Both the position numbers and the translations under genes were made by a program. Positions 23,047 to 34,439 of a stretch of DNA of 64,000 nucleotides are shown here, one piece after another. Below the pieces are notes generated by a model. The model saw only the letters and a list, made by a program, of their open reading frames with translations. It searched no databases and was not told the DNA's origin. Origin of the DNA: Hyalella azteca (taxonomy: Eukaryota; Arthropoda; Malacostraca; Amphipoda; Hyalellidae). How positions within the stretch are numbered: position 1 is the first letter of the stretch; each line of letters begins with the position of its first letter. The stretch spans positions 225,896 through 289,895 of the forward strand of contig NW_025946552.1 of the NCBI RefSeq assembly GCF_000764305.2, in the 5' to 3' direction.

Positions 23047-23499
23047 CAGTGTTCATGGTAGTGGTGTTAACATCAGGAACACTAACTTGACTGGCCTAAC
23101 TTTACAAATACTACGCTATATAACTTGCAATATACCATCAAATCCATGTATGATATAGTCTATGTGCCATATAGCCTACATACGATATAATCTTATAATA
23201 GGATTAATGTTAATAAAATCAATAGAAAACACAGAAGGCAACGTAAGTCATGAGACGACTGAACAACTAGCAAAGTAAGTCTGCTGAAAATAATAATGAT
23301 AATTAAATAGTTATATAATGCACAAAGTTGGAGCAGTGTATGAAACGGGCCGGGGTCGCACAGGGCCGGCCAGGAGCAGTGAGGGAGCAGGCATGTCCCT
23401 TTATGAGTCCTATATAATTAAATGCTGTACATCTTTCGCTTCAAACAATGGCGGTTTAAATACTGCTTCAATCCTGCTGGTAAGCGGCGGACAGGCCCT

Positions 23500-23915
23500 A
23501 TCGGTGCTTTAATCCCGTTAAAATGAGGCAGGCATGCCCGATCCTGCTTGAATCCTGCTCCAAACCCACTGAAATGAGGCAGGCATGCCTGATCCTGCTC
23601 TAGACCTGCTCCAAACCTGCTGAAATGAGGCAGGCATATGCGATTCTGCTCTAAACCTGCTCCAAACCAGCTGAAATTAGGCAGGCGTGCCTGATCTGCT
23701 CCAAACCTGCTGAAATGAGGCAGGCATATGCGATTCTGCTCTAAACCTGCTCCAAACCAGCTGAAATGAGGCAGGCGTGCCTGATCCTGCTCTAAACCTG
23801 CTCCTAACCAGCTGAAATGAGCAGGCATGTGCGATCCTACTCTAAACCTACTCCAAACCTGCTGAAATGAGGCAACCGTGCCTGATCCTGCTCTAAACCT
23901 GCTCTGTTGCGTCAA
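23500..23915. repeat. ~50-bp minisatellite
   Basis: About eight copies of a unit like GAAATGAGGCAGGCATGCCT followed by GATCCTGCTCTAAACCTGCT. The 180-residue minus frame is translated repeat. Confidence 0.9.
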
Positions 23916-24059
23916 TTGGCCAAGGCGCCTGCTCCGAACTTCTATTTCACGATTCCTCACAAACTTGCGACACTAAGGGCTAATCATCTATCACTAATCT
24001 CTAATCACTAGAGACTAAATTACCACTAATCTCTAATCACTAGACCCTAATAAGTTACC

Positions 24060-24240
24060 ACTAATCTCTTATAAGTAAAAAACTAAATAATAATCACACT
24101 TACGCTGGCGGTAGCCCACATAAGGCAGGCGCGTAATCAGTTATCACTAATCTCTAATTATAGACCCTAATCAATTATCAATTTATCACTAATCTCTAAT
24201 CATTTGAGACTAATAAGTTATCATTAATGTCTTATAAATA
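24060..24240 (-). repeat. Tandem copy of the ARID exon 3' end with its donor
   Basis: The segment 24070-24135 repeats 24236-24298: the same AAAAAACTAAATAATAATCA intron bases, splice donor and about 35 coding bases (TRLPHVGYRQ region), with a few substitutions. The decoy donor reads CAGC|GTAAGT. No acceptor is attached, so it is a broken exon copy. Confidence 0.85.
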
Positions 24241-24266
24241 AAAAACTAAATAATAATCACACTCAC

Positions 24267-24992
24267 GCTGGCGGTAGCCGACATGGGGCAGGCGCGTGAT
24301 GGGAGAGTTGCGGTCCCTCATAAACTTATGCAACTTCGACATGAAGTCAACTTCTATGAGACGATTCAACGCGGGTGTTGAAAAGTCCTGTTGTTGTTGC
24401 TGTTGTTGTTGTTGTTGTTGTTGACGATGGTGTTCCTGTTGTTGTTGGTGGTGATGGTGGAGTTGTTGTAACGAGTTTAGGTAACTTGGTGGTAGGTTAT
24501 GGTGGTTATTTTTGTTATGGTTGCTGGTGGAGTTAGAGTTACCGTTGGTTGAAGAGTTAGTGGTGGTGGTGGTGACAGTTGAGTGTCGTGATGACTGTGG
24601 TGATGAGGAAGCATGATGATGGTTATGGTGATGATTATTATGGTTATGATGGTGTTGCAGGAGTTGGTACGAACTCCTAGCATTTACGTTAGCAATTTTA
24701 AGGTTAGGGTTGGGGTTAGGGGTTGAGACCCCGCGGATATTGAGAACCCCAGCTATTGGGTGCTTGGCTTTGCGGTCTAAAGCCCTGAGGCTGTTGGGCT
24801 TAGTGGGGACAGTGAGCCCGGGCTTGGCTTTGAGTTTTGGGGCTTGCAGGGCGTGGGGTTTAGCAAGTTCTTCGGTTTCCTCGGAAGATTCAGAGTCTGA
24901 GTTGTTACCCCCCGCGGGGGGCACGCCCCCGAGCAGGGGGGCGAAGGGGCGCTTCCTGTGCTTCTTGCGGGGGCGCCCTTGTAGCTTGGGGG
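24267..24992 (-). CDS. ARID5: ARID5 exon: basic motif, low-complexity linker and ARID start
   Basis: Phase 1 entry after CCCCCCAAG and phase 1 exit at CAGC|GTGAGT. It begins APKLQGRPRKKHRKRPF, matching the conserved APNLKGRPRKK segment of vertebrate ARID5B. An acidic stretch (DSESSEETEE), then His/Asn/Ser and Gln runs (about residues 95-190) follow. It ends with the first ARID helix, DFMSKLHKFMRDRNSPITRLP and HVGYRQ. The low-complexity linker is much longer than in vertebrates. Confidence 0.93.
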
Positions 24993-25298
24993 CTTGGGGG
25001 GAGAGGGAGGGGGGAGGGATATTTTATTATTTTTTATCGTAATAAATATGATCATATTATATACAAATATTAAAATGTGGTACAATATTATAATGTTGTA
25101 CAAATATTATGATGTTATAGGTATATTATATTTATATTTTACAATATATTATTACGTTTATTGTAAATTCAAATAATATTATTGTACCAACCCCCAACCC
25201 ACCGCCCGAAGTTTGTTGTGCGCCGATATTCAGCCCACTCATTGAGCTCATTTGACCCACTACCCTCATGCCCCTCCTAACCCACTCATCCCACTCAC

Positions 25299-25532
25299 CC
25301 AGATGGTTACACAGCAGATCATGCCCCTCCAGCTCCGGGTAGTCGAAGACATCCCTGCAGAAGAGGAGCAGGGTGTTGTGGGATGGCACCAGGAACCCAC
25401 CAAGGGCCTGGACCACAGCGGACCTCATGTGGTGAGCCACACACCCCACCCGCGCCAGCACACTGCGTATGCGGCAGTAGCGGTCATAGGTCAGCACCAC
25501 GGGGTGGGTCGTGGTGGGGGTGATGACGTCAC
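25299..25532 (-). CDS. ARID5: ARID5 exon: conserved N-terminal module
   Basis: A 234-base exon after CCCCCCGCAG, ending CATCTGG|GTGAGT (phase 1 in and out). It encodes VVLTYDRYCRIRSVL, QALGGFLVPSHNTLLLFCRD and VFDYPELEGHDLLCNHL. This aligns residue for residue with the YPQYCRYRSML, ALGG and LYCRDTFDHP blocks of ARID5B. It is the strongest evidence that the gene is ARID5 and not another ARID family. Confidence 0.95.
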
Positions 25533-25599
25533 CTGCGGGGGGAGGGGGGTTAAGGGTGGGTTTCTTATAATACGCATAAATAACTATATAAATATATAT

Positions 25600-25760
25600 A
25601 TGCAATATAGTCTATGTAAACACATAGACTATAGTCCATGTGTTTACATAGACATAGTCATAGACTACCGTATATAGTATAGTCTATATAGTATAAAACA
25701 TGCTATATAGTCTATGTAAATATATAAATAAATATACGGTACGCTATATAACATATACGA
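25600..25760. repeat. AT-rich palindromic repeats
   Basis: Repeated TATAGTCTATGTAAACACAT and its complement form short hairpins. No gene is seen. Confidence 0.7.
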
Positions 25761-25984
25761 CTAGACTGGTTTCTATCTAGAGAGGATCGTTTGCTGCGGA
25801 GGAAGCAGTTCTAGAACTAGCCTAGAACTATAATAATTTAATACACTCCTAATCTAGAATTAATAATAATATATGCAATCCTTTTTCTATTAAGATCATT
25901 TGCAGTAAAAGCGAATTAAAAATACTGCTCATTTTCGACTATTATATTAATAATAACTTCGTAATTCTCAGTAGGTATCTCATT

Positions 25985-26432
25985 TTAAAAACTATTATAT
26001 TTCGAAGGCTATTCTAGTGAACTAGTAATTTTTCTAATATTTTAATAAAACTACTCATTTTATGCCTGGTATTTCAACTAACTTGTCAAACTAGTCACTA
26101 AGCAGCCCCCTGCCGCCCCAAAACTCCCCCACCCCTACTAATTTTTTCTAATATTTTATTAAAACTACGTATTTTCTGCCTGGTGTTTTAACCAACTAGT
26201 CACACTAGTTACTAAACTACCCCCCTACCCCCACAACCACCCCCTATTAATTTTTCTAATATTTTAATGAAACTACGTATTTTCTGATAGGTATTTTAAC
26301 GAACTAGTCAAACTAGTCACTAAAATACCCCCTGCCCCCACAACTCTCCCATACTATTTTTGAACATTTTAATAAAACTACGTATTTTCTGGCTGGTATT
26401 CAACTAATTAATCAAACTAGTCACTAAACTAC
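25985..26432 (-). repeat. ~120-bp array repeating the ARID5 exon 3 donor region
   Basis: Four diverged copies of a block containing CTACGTATTTTCTGCCTGG and AACTAGTCAAACTAGTCACT, each ending in a CTAAACTACCCCCC-like motif. The exon-proximal unit contains the putative donor (minus strand GTAGTTTAGTGAC). Confidence 0.82.
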
Positions 26433-26999
26433 CCTCCTCCCAACGTCGACGCCCCCCGCGACGGGGGGCGGGTAGTACAGCGTCTCGGGGAGCTCCTGTA
26501 GCTTCCTGTTATCATTCTTGTTATTACTGTTATTGTTCTCAATAGCGGCGGTAATAGCACAGGAATATTTGTTCTCCTTCTGGTCATGCTCCGTCTTGAT
26601 GTTGTTATTGATATGGGGGTCAATAACGCCCCCCTCGAGGGGGGTTTCTGTTTTGATGGGGGACGACGGGGGTTCGTTTTTAATAGGAGTATGGTTATTT
26701 TCTGTTGTTCTGTTGCCGCTGTTGTTATTAACTGTTGTTTCATCGGTGATAACAACAACATCGCTGTTATTTTTCTCGTCTTCATTATTGCCGTTGTTAT
26801 TAACAGCGCTGTTGTCGCCGTTAGTGCTGCTGCTGTTGTTCCTGTTGAGGGGGGGTGAGGGGGAGCCTGAGGGTCGGGGGTGGGGCCCGTAGACCCCCTT
26901 GAGGCCCGTGGCCCACTGCACGTCCTCAGCGGTGCGTATGAGGCCCACCAGGTCCTCTGCCCTCACCACCACCTTCTCGGAGAGGCACACCACCTCGTG
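26433..26999 (-). CDS. ARID5: ARID5 exon: SEKVVV module and poly-Asn linker
   Basis: The acceptor CCCCCGCAG precedes HEVVCLSEKVVVRAEDLVGL, the counterpart of vertebrate VIAVSEKVIVKLEDLV. A long Asn/Ser/Glu-rich linker then ends PETLYYPPPVAGG. Entry is phase 0. The best donor (GGAGG|GTAGTT) gives phase 0, but the next exon needs phase 1. So the 3' border is unresolved: another donor, an unseen micro-exon or a one-base assembly error. Confidence 0.8.
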
Positions 27000-27099
27000 C
27001 TGCGGGGGATAAATAAATATATTATAGTATAATATAGTATATTATAGGTTATTACATGGTAATATTATGGAACATTATATAGCAGGATATAATATAGTA

Positions 27100-27465
27100 T
27101 ATTATAGTGGTATAGTACAATGAATGGCATCATAACCTTCTCGGAGAGGCACACCACCTCGTGCTGGGGGGCGATAATTAAATATATTATAGTATATTAT
27201 AAGTTATTATATGATAATATTATAGAACATTATATAGCAGGATATAATATAGTGTAATATAGTGCTATAGTAGCATGAACGGCACCACTACCTTCTCGGA
27301 GAGGCACACAACCTCGTGCTGGGGGGTATAAGTAAATATATATTATCGTATAATATAAGTTAAATAGCATTGGTTATTATATAGTATACTATAGTTATAT
27401 AGTAACATTAACGGCACCATAACTTTATACGACAGGCACACATATACCACGTCGAACTGGGAAGG
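27100..27465 (-). repeat. Three decaying copies of the ARID5 exon 3 acceptor edge
   Basis: At 27139-27170, 27290-27322 and 27420-27460, about 150 bp apart, the exon's first bases and acceptor recur (plus strand CCTTCTCGGAGAGGCACACC and CCTCGTGCTGGGGGG). They grow more diverged with distance from the real exon. The intervening AT-rich spacer (TATATAGCAGGATATAATAT) is duplicated too. Confidence 0.9.
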
Positions 27466-27865
27466 GGGGAGAGTGATGTACATTATACAATAATATACAT
27501 AATATTGTACAGATATATGTTCCTCCTAAACCACTCAGCCTACTTATTATGATATACGATATAGAAATATATATGATATATTAGGATACCATAGTAATCC
27601 GAAATCCTGTATTCCCGTTGTCCCGAATCCTTTTAGTAATAATAATAATAATTATACTAAAAACAATAATCATAATGTGTGTTAAATGAGTGATTAATTG
27701 GTTAACGAAAAAAATACTTGAAATAACAAACAATTCGTGGAGATAAACGATTTTAAACAAAACTGACGATTCGTAGCAACAATCAGTTCGTAAAAAAAAA
27801 ACAATTAAAAATTTTCAATTTCATCGCTTGTACAAGAACACACTCATAAACATAAATGAATCAAC

Positions 27866-27966
27866 TTGTCCAAATCCTGACAAACTTAACTTGCTATACG
27901 TAGCACTGATACGCCCTTCTGCCGGCCCAAAACTGAGTCAGGATGACCCATACAAGGACAAAAAGT
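27866..27966 (-). mobile_element. MITE family A, copy 3
   Basis: It has a terminal TTGTCCAAAT at 27866 and the reverse-oriented core CTGAGTCAGGATGACCC with GTAGCACTGATACGCCCTT. Ends and core match the family. Confidence 0.7.
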
Positions 27967-28659
27967 TCGTCGCTAAATAAAAAAATTCGTTTCCATATGG
28001 AAAAATTCCCACGAATTTCCCTGAGTGTGAAAATTGCGATGCCTACGCATATTCGTGCGTAGCTGAACTACGCAGCGCCGCGTTAACGAACGAAAGCGTA
28101 ACACGGAGGGATTTTTTTTTTCTTAAGAAAGCCTAAAATAAACTTCCCGATAACAACAATGATAACGAAGATGATAACAGCGACGGTAAGAATGATGATA
28201 GTTATAATTAGTACGATAACAAAGACGACAATAAGAAGTCCGATGATTATGATAACAAGGACTATAACAACGCCCTTGTTACATGCATAATTATTTTAAT
28301 TATTTATTTGGTTAGCTCATCTGTTAGTACATTCATTAACTTAAGTTATTAAGTTATTCATATTCATACACGCATGAATATGAATTACTTACATACATAT
28401 ACAGTGAATAAACTTAATAGAATTATACGAAGGCAAGTAAAACTGAACGCTTAATATTTACTATAAAAAGCAATTATATGTGAAGTAAACTTTGATAAAC
28501 GACGGTGAAAAAATTATAATTGAATAAGGAAAATTATAAGTGGAATAATACAAGGAAAAAGAGACCTAGATATAGTGGAGGGCGGGGAGGGGAGAGGGAA
28601 TATAAGGAAAATGTTATATTTATTTTTGTAGGGCGACGAGGAAAATGTCAGGAAGGGAG

Positions 28660-28975
28660 AATAATTAACATAATAACGATCGTTAAGTAGAAGGAAGGGA
28701 GAATAATTAAAATAACAACGATCGTTAAGTAGAAGGAAGGGAGAATAATTATGAGGGCAACGATCGTTAAGTAGAAGGGAGAATAATTATAAAAACAACG
28801 ATCGTTAAGTAGAAGGGAGAATAATTATAAAAACAACGATCGTCAAGTAGAAGGGAGGGAGAATAATTATGAGGGCAACGATCGTTAAGTAGAAAAGAGA
28901 ATAATTATAAGAGCAACGATCGTTAAGTAGAAGGAAGGGAGAATAATTAACATAATAACGATCGTTAAATAAAAA
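28660..28975. repeat. ~42-bp minisatellite with AACGATCGTT palindrome
   Basis: Eight copies of a unit containing AACGATCGTTAAGTAGAAGG and GGGAGAATAATTA. Intronic. Confidence 0.88.
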
Positions 28976-31179
28976 AATGGCAAGAAAATTAGGTGTAGCC
29001 TCGTAACGATGATAAACTGGAATAAGGAGGAGAGATAAAATGTCTTCTTGGGGGCCGACATGTTGGAGCGGGTGGGGGGAGAGAGAATGAGAGAGAATGA
29101 GAGAGAGAGGGAGAGAGAGAGAGAGAAAAAAAAAGAGAGAGTAGATAGAGAGAAAGGGAGAGAGAGAGAAAGAGAGAGGGAGAGAGAGAAAATGAGAGGA
29201 AGAGAGTAGAGAGAGTGAAAGGAAGAAAAAGAGCGAGAAAAATGAGAGAGTGAAAGGAAGAAAAAGAGCGAGAAAAATGAGAGAGTGATAAGGAAAGTGA
29301 GTGAAAGGGAGAGAGAGAGTGAAAGGGAGAGAGAGAATGATAGGGAGTGAAAGGAAATGAGAAAGAGAGAAAAATAGAGAGACTGAGAATGAGAGACAGA
29401 GGAAAATGGATAGAGAGAACTGACGGAAACAGAACAACAACAACAAGAAAAACAAGAGCAACAATGACGTCACGAGGCCCCGCCCCTCGACAGCGTGACG
29501 TCACCAAGCCCCGCCCCTCCATGTGCGTGACGTCACCGTCGTGGGTTCCAACAACACTACACGCACGAACACACGAACCACGCACACACCACCTGCTTGT
29601 CATCATTAGTGCTTAGGAACATACGAATATAATTGATGTGTTACCATATACCTCGATAATCGTTAGTGCGTTGAGCGCACGAATATACGAACGAGCATAA
29701 AAAATATATACGATTATCCGAACGAAAAATATAATATACGAATATACGAAGGAACATTTATAAAATATACAATATACGAAGGAAAAAAATATAATATACG
29801 AATAAACGAAGGAACATATATAAATATACGAATAAACGAACGAAAAAATATAATATACGAATATACGAACGAAAAAATATACGAATATACGAACGCATAT
29901 ACGGATGCACGAAATTGGATATGAATTCACGACCGCGGATCCCAATGCACGAAAGTCAATACGAATGCACCAATACACGAATGAGCGCGAATTAACAATA
30001 AAGTGCAAAAATACACGAACGGGTACGAATAAATGAAGAACCACGAATGCGTGAGTGCGAACAAATGACAAGCTACGAACTATCAACACGTTTCACGTCT
30101 CGTGCCTCACGAATACGCACGAAATGCGCACGAATATCACGCGAAAATAACATTAAAATATATCGGGAAATGATAATAAATGCCACCCGAAATAACAAAC
30201 TAAATGCTAAAAAATGGTGAAGCTCAGCATTGATGGAAATGGCCAATTCCCGCCCAACTAATTACATGGCGTACACATTTCTGGAATTTCGGGAATCAGG
30301 AATTGATTACAAAAAGAACTTCGGGAATCAGGAATTGATTACAAAAAGAATTTCGGGAATCGGGAATGCTTGCTTGGACATCAGGAATTGAAACAATGTC
30401 GGGAATACGGGTGCCACGTCAACTTTTGTGTCCCAGAAGCGACTTGCAGCAAAAAAAATATTGTATTCCGAGCGGCAGAAAAATATTCAGCGTGGGAAAA
30501 AAAAATAAATATTACGCGAACGAAACTCTGAGGGAAAACGGCGCCGCTGTTCACTGCGTGAAACAATTTGGTACGTACGAAGCTTTCTGGGAAAAGCTAC
30601 CTGAACGAAATTTTGTGGAACAGTAATGCCGAATTTAAAACAAATTTAGAAGGAATAATATTGGGCGAGGATAAAAATTATTAAACTTAGAAATAAATTT
30701 GGTAAGAAGTGAATATATTTAAATCAGGAAGAAATGAGTAGGAAATTGAGTAATTATGAAATAAAACTGTAGTTAGGAACATATATCTAATAAAGCAATT
30801 TGGAGAAACAATTAATCAATAAAATTAATCAAAAATGAATATTCATTTGTGAAGCAAAAGATTTTTTTTATGGAATAAGACAAGACAAAATTTCACTTGT
30901 TGGATAAATTGAACGTTAAAAATGTGTTAATAAAATACAAGAGGGAAATTCAATCAATATTTACGGCCAATCAATAACCCATTAACGAAAAAAAAAATAA
31001 AAAATATTAATAAATAAGGGCAGCAGTAAACCGAGAAAATGGAAACGAACAAAAGCGCACACCAGACAAAGCCTCGGCCGCCACGTACACACGCACGCAC
31101 ACAGCTACTTACACACCACACATGTGCACAAAATGGACGTGGCAAGCGTCAAGATATACAGACTGTACCGAGTGATACA

Positions 31180-31690
31180 CCTGGTACAGTCGTAGTGTAC
31201 AGTCGTACAGTGTACAGTCGTACAGTGTACAGTCGTACACTGTACAGTCGTGCAGTGTACAGTCGTACAGTGTACCGTCGTACAGTGTACAGTCGTACAG
31301 TGTACAGTCGTGCAGTGTACAGTCGTACAGTGTACAGTCGTACAGTGTACAGTCGTAGTGTACAGTCGTACAGTGTAGTCGTACACAGCTACTTACACAC
31401 CACACATGTGCACAAAATGGACGTGGCAAGCGTCAAGATATACAGACTGTACCGAGTGATACACCTGGTACAGTCGTACAGTGTACAGTCGTGCAGTGTA
31501 CAGTCGTACAGTGTACAGTCGTACAGTGTACAGTCGTGCAGTGTACAGTCGTACAGTGTATAGTCGTGCAGTGTACAGTCGCGCAGTGTACAGTCGTGCA
31601 GTGTACAGTCGTGCAGTGTACAGTCGTGCAGTGTACAGTCGTGCAGTGTACAGTCGTACAGTGTACAGTCGTACAGTGTACAGTCGTTCA
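31180..31690. repeat. 15-bp array with ~285-bp higher-order duplication
   Basis: CAGTCGTACAGTGTA units, with CAGTCGTGCAGTGTA variants, are interrupted by a unique ~90-base segment. The segments at 31099-31190 and 31384-31475 are near-identical (both contain ACACCACACATGTGCACAAA), so the array plus its flank was duplicated as a block. Confidence 0.9.
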
Positions 31691-31699
31691 GTTACAAGT

Positions 31700-32062
31700 A
31701 CAGTGTACAGTGACTGAGCGAGCTACATGTACACTATACAGTGACTGTAGCGAGCTACATGTACACTGTACAGTGACTGTAGCGAGCTACATGTACACTG
31801 TACAGTGACTGTAGCGAGCTACATGTATACTGTACAGTGACTGTAGCGAGCTATATGTACAGTGTACAGTGACTGTAGCGAGCTACATGTACACTGTACA
31901 GTGACTGTAGCGAGCTACATGTACACTGTACAGTGACTGTAGCGAGCTACCTGTACACTGTACATTGCCCGTAGCGAGCTACATGTACACTGTACAGTGA
32001 CTGTAGCTAGCTATATGTACACTGTACAGTGACTGTAGCGAGCTACAGCAGCAGGCAGGTAG
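31700..32062. repeat. 32-bp minisatellite
   Basis: About 11 copies of a unit with TGACTGTAGCGAGCTACATG and TACACTGTACAG. Each unit has overlapping short palindromes. Confidence 0.92.
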
Positions 32063-32189
32063 CTACACGTAGCGCCTACGGATTGCTTAGGCCTATAGCC
32101 CCCCCACCCCCGCCCCCCCTAAGGCACCCATGTACTGCACTCTTCATTAAAAAAAAATTTACCTTATTTTTAATTCAATTAAATTTTAA

Positions 32190-32700
32190 AGAAATTAAAG
32201 AACTCGTTAAAAAATTTCACATCTCATTAAGAACTTCATGAACTCATTAAGAAGTTATTGAACCCAATAAAAACTTCCTAAACACCTTAAAAACTTTTTG
32301 AACTCATTAAGAAGTTATTGAGCTCATTAAAAATTCCTAAACTCCTTAAAAACTTCTGGAACTAATTAAGAAGTTATCAAACTTAATTAGAACTCCCTGA
32401 ACTCAATAAGAACATAAACTCCTTAAAAATGTCTTGAACTCATTAAGAAGTTATTAAACTCATTTAAAACTTCCTAAACTCCTTAAAAATGTCTTGAACT
32501 CATTAAGAATGTTTCGAACTTAATTAGAAGTTTAGAACTCCCTGAACTCAATAAGAACTTTCTTGAACTCATTAAAATTACCCAAAGCAACTTAAGAACC
32601 TTGGGAAAACTATACCTAACTCATTAAGAACTCCTTGAACTCGTTAAGAAAAACTCACACAAAGTCAACAACTGCCGAACTCATTAAGAACTCCTTTAAT
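32190..32700. repeat. Degenerate CATTAAGAA repeats
   Basis: Imperfect ~20-30-bp units such as GAACTCATTAAGAAGTTATT. A second degenerate array (AATAACCATAAATTTAGATA) lies at 33340-33790. Confidence 0.8.
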
Positions 32701-34439
32701 TAGCATTAAACTTTTCATATATAACCACGTTAATTATCAGAAAAAGCCTTAAATTAAATAAAAAAATATGTGAAAAATTTCTGTAATTTGTTACAAACTT
32801 GCGACAATAATTCTCATAGGCAACACCCCCTCCCCCACTCCCCCCTACCCAAAGTAGGAGTGGGGGGAGGGAAGTAGGAGAGGGGGGAGCGGGTAGTATA
32901 CGGCCTGAACGAAACAATATGGAAACACGGCAGGGGAAAGCGAACGAAATTCGTAGCAGCGCGCGACGAAACACAATGAAACGTTGCAGTCAATAGCGGC
33001 GAACGAAACTCAGAGGGAGCGACATCCCGAAAAGAGGGATTCTAATTTTAGGAAATATTGAAATATGAGGGATCGCGGGGGTAGGGATGACCCCCCCCTC
33101 ACCCCCACGTGAGGGGGAGAGGGATCTGAGATTAAAGTATACAAATATAAGGAAATAATATACAAAATTCATGAAATTACATTTAAATAAATATTTATAG
33201 AATTATTGTGGAAAATCTTATAGGTCTAGGGAGTCGGGGGAGGGGGGGGCAAGCACATCTCCCCCTCTCCCTCCTCCCCTCGAGGGGGGCAGCTCGAGAG
33301 GATGCAGGATTGAATCAATAAGTCTTGCTGGTGATTACAAATCTTAAATTACTTAATACTTATCAAGAATACCTTTAGAATAATAACTTTATAATCATTC
33401 AAATACCATTAGAATAATAACTTTATTATCATCCAGAATACCATCACAATAATAATTTAATTGTAATCCAGAATACCATTAGAGTGATGAACATAGCCAT
33501 AAATTTAAATAATAAAGTTCAAACGACCATAAATTTAGACTTTACAATTTAAATAGTCAGCAATTTAAATATTATGGTTCATGTGACCATAAACTTCTTT
33601 TTTAGGGCAAAAACCATAATTTTAGATTTCGTAGTTCTAATGATCGCAAATTTAGTTATTATAATTCAAATAACCATCAATTTAGATATTATAATGCAAA
33701 TAACAATAAATTTAGATATTATAGTCCAAATAACCATAAATTTGGACATCGTAGTTCAAATAACCATAAATTACGACAAATTAATCACCTGAACGTAAAT
33801 TTAGAACTAAGGTCCACATTAATTTGAAACCCACTTCTCCTCCCCTGCCCTCCTTCCACACCACTCCTCCCCCCTGCCCCGACTCCCAATCCCCTCCCCC
33901 TCCCCGGCGAGCGTGTCGCTGAGTTTCGTTCAGGTCGATCGCACTTCTTTCACATTCGTTCACCGCACGGAATCATGAATGTTCTCATTCATGAGTGAAT
34001 AAATTATTTTTCATTGATTCATTACAATTATTAAAACAAGTGATGGATTAATTAATAAATTTCGTTTGTTATTGCATGACTGGAGCTGAGTAAATAGGTA
34101 TTATTTATATTGCGTAGAACGCAGCAATTTGAAACAGGACGTTAATATTTGAATGTGAACTAGGGACCAAATATATTTTATTCATGCAAAACGAGAATTA
34201 AAAAACGTGCAAATAAATTAATTTTATCGATATAATTAGTATTACATCTAATTATAACGCAATAATTTAGGATACTTGATTAAATATTATTTTGAAATGT
34301 ATAAATAATTTACAGTGAACATCGACAAAACCAAATTCATGAACTTGTTAGCAAAATTCACGTGAATGACCATGAATGCATTCACCATACAACGTGAATT
34401 ATGAATAAGTGGTAAATGAGAAAACAAATGAGACGGCGG

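Noticed and set aside
28805..29606. Ser/Leu/Phe-rich 200-residue frames
   Set aside because: Opposite-strand reading of a GAGA-rich tract.
31039..31808. YSRTVYSRAV and TVVQC repeat proteins
   Set aside because: Translated 15-bp array; the unit is non-coding in context.
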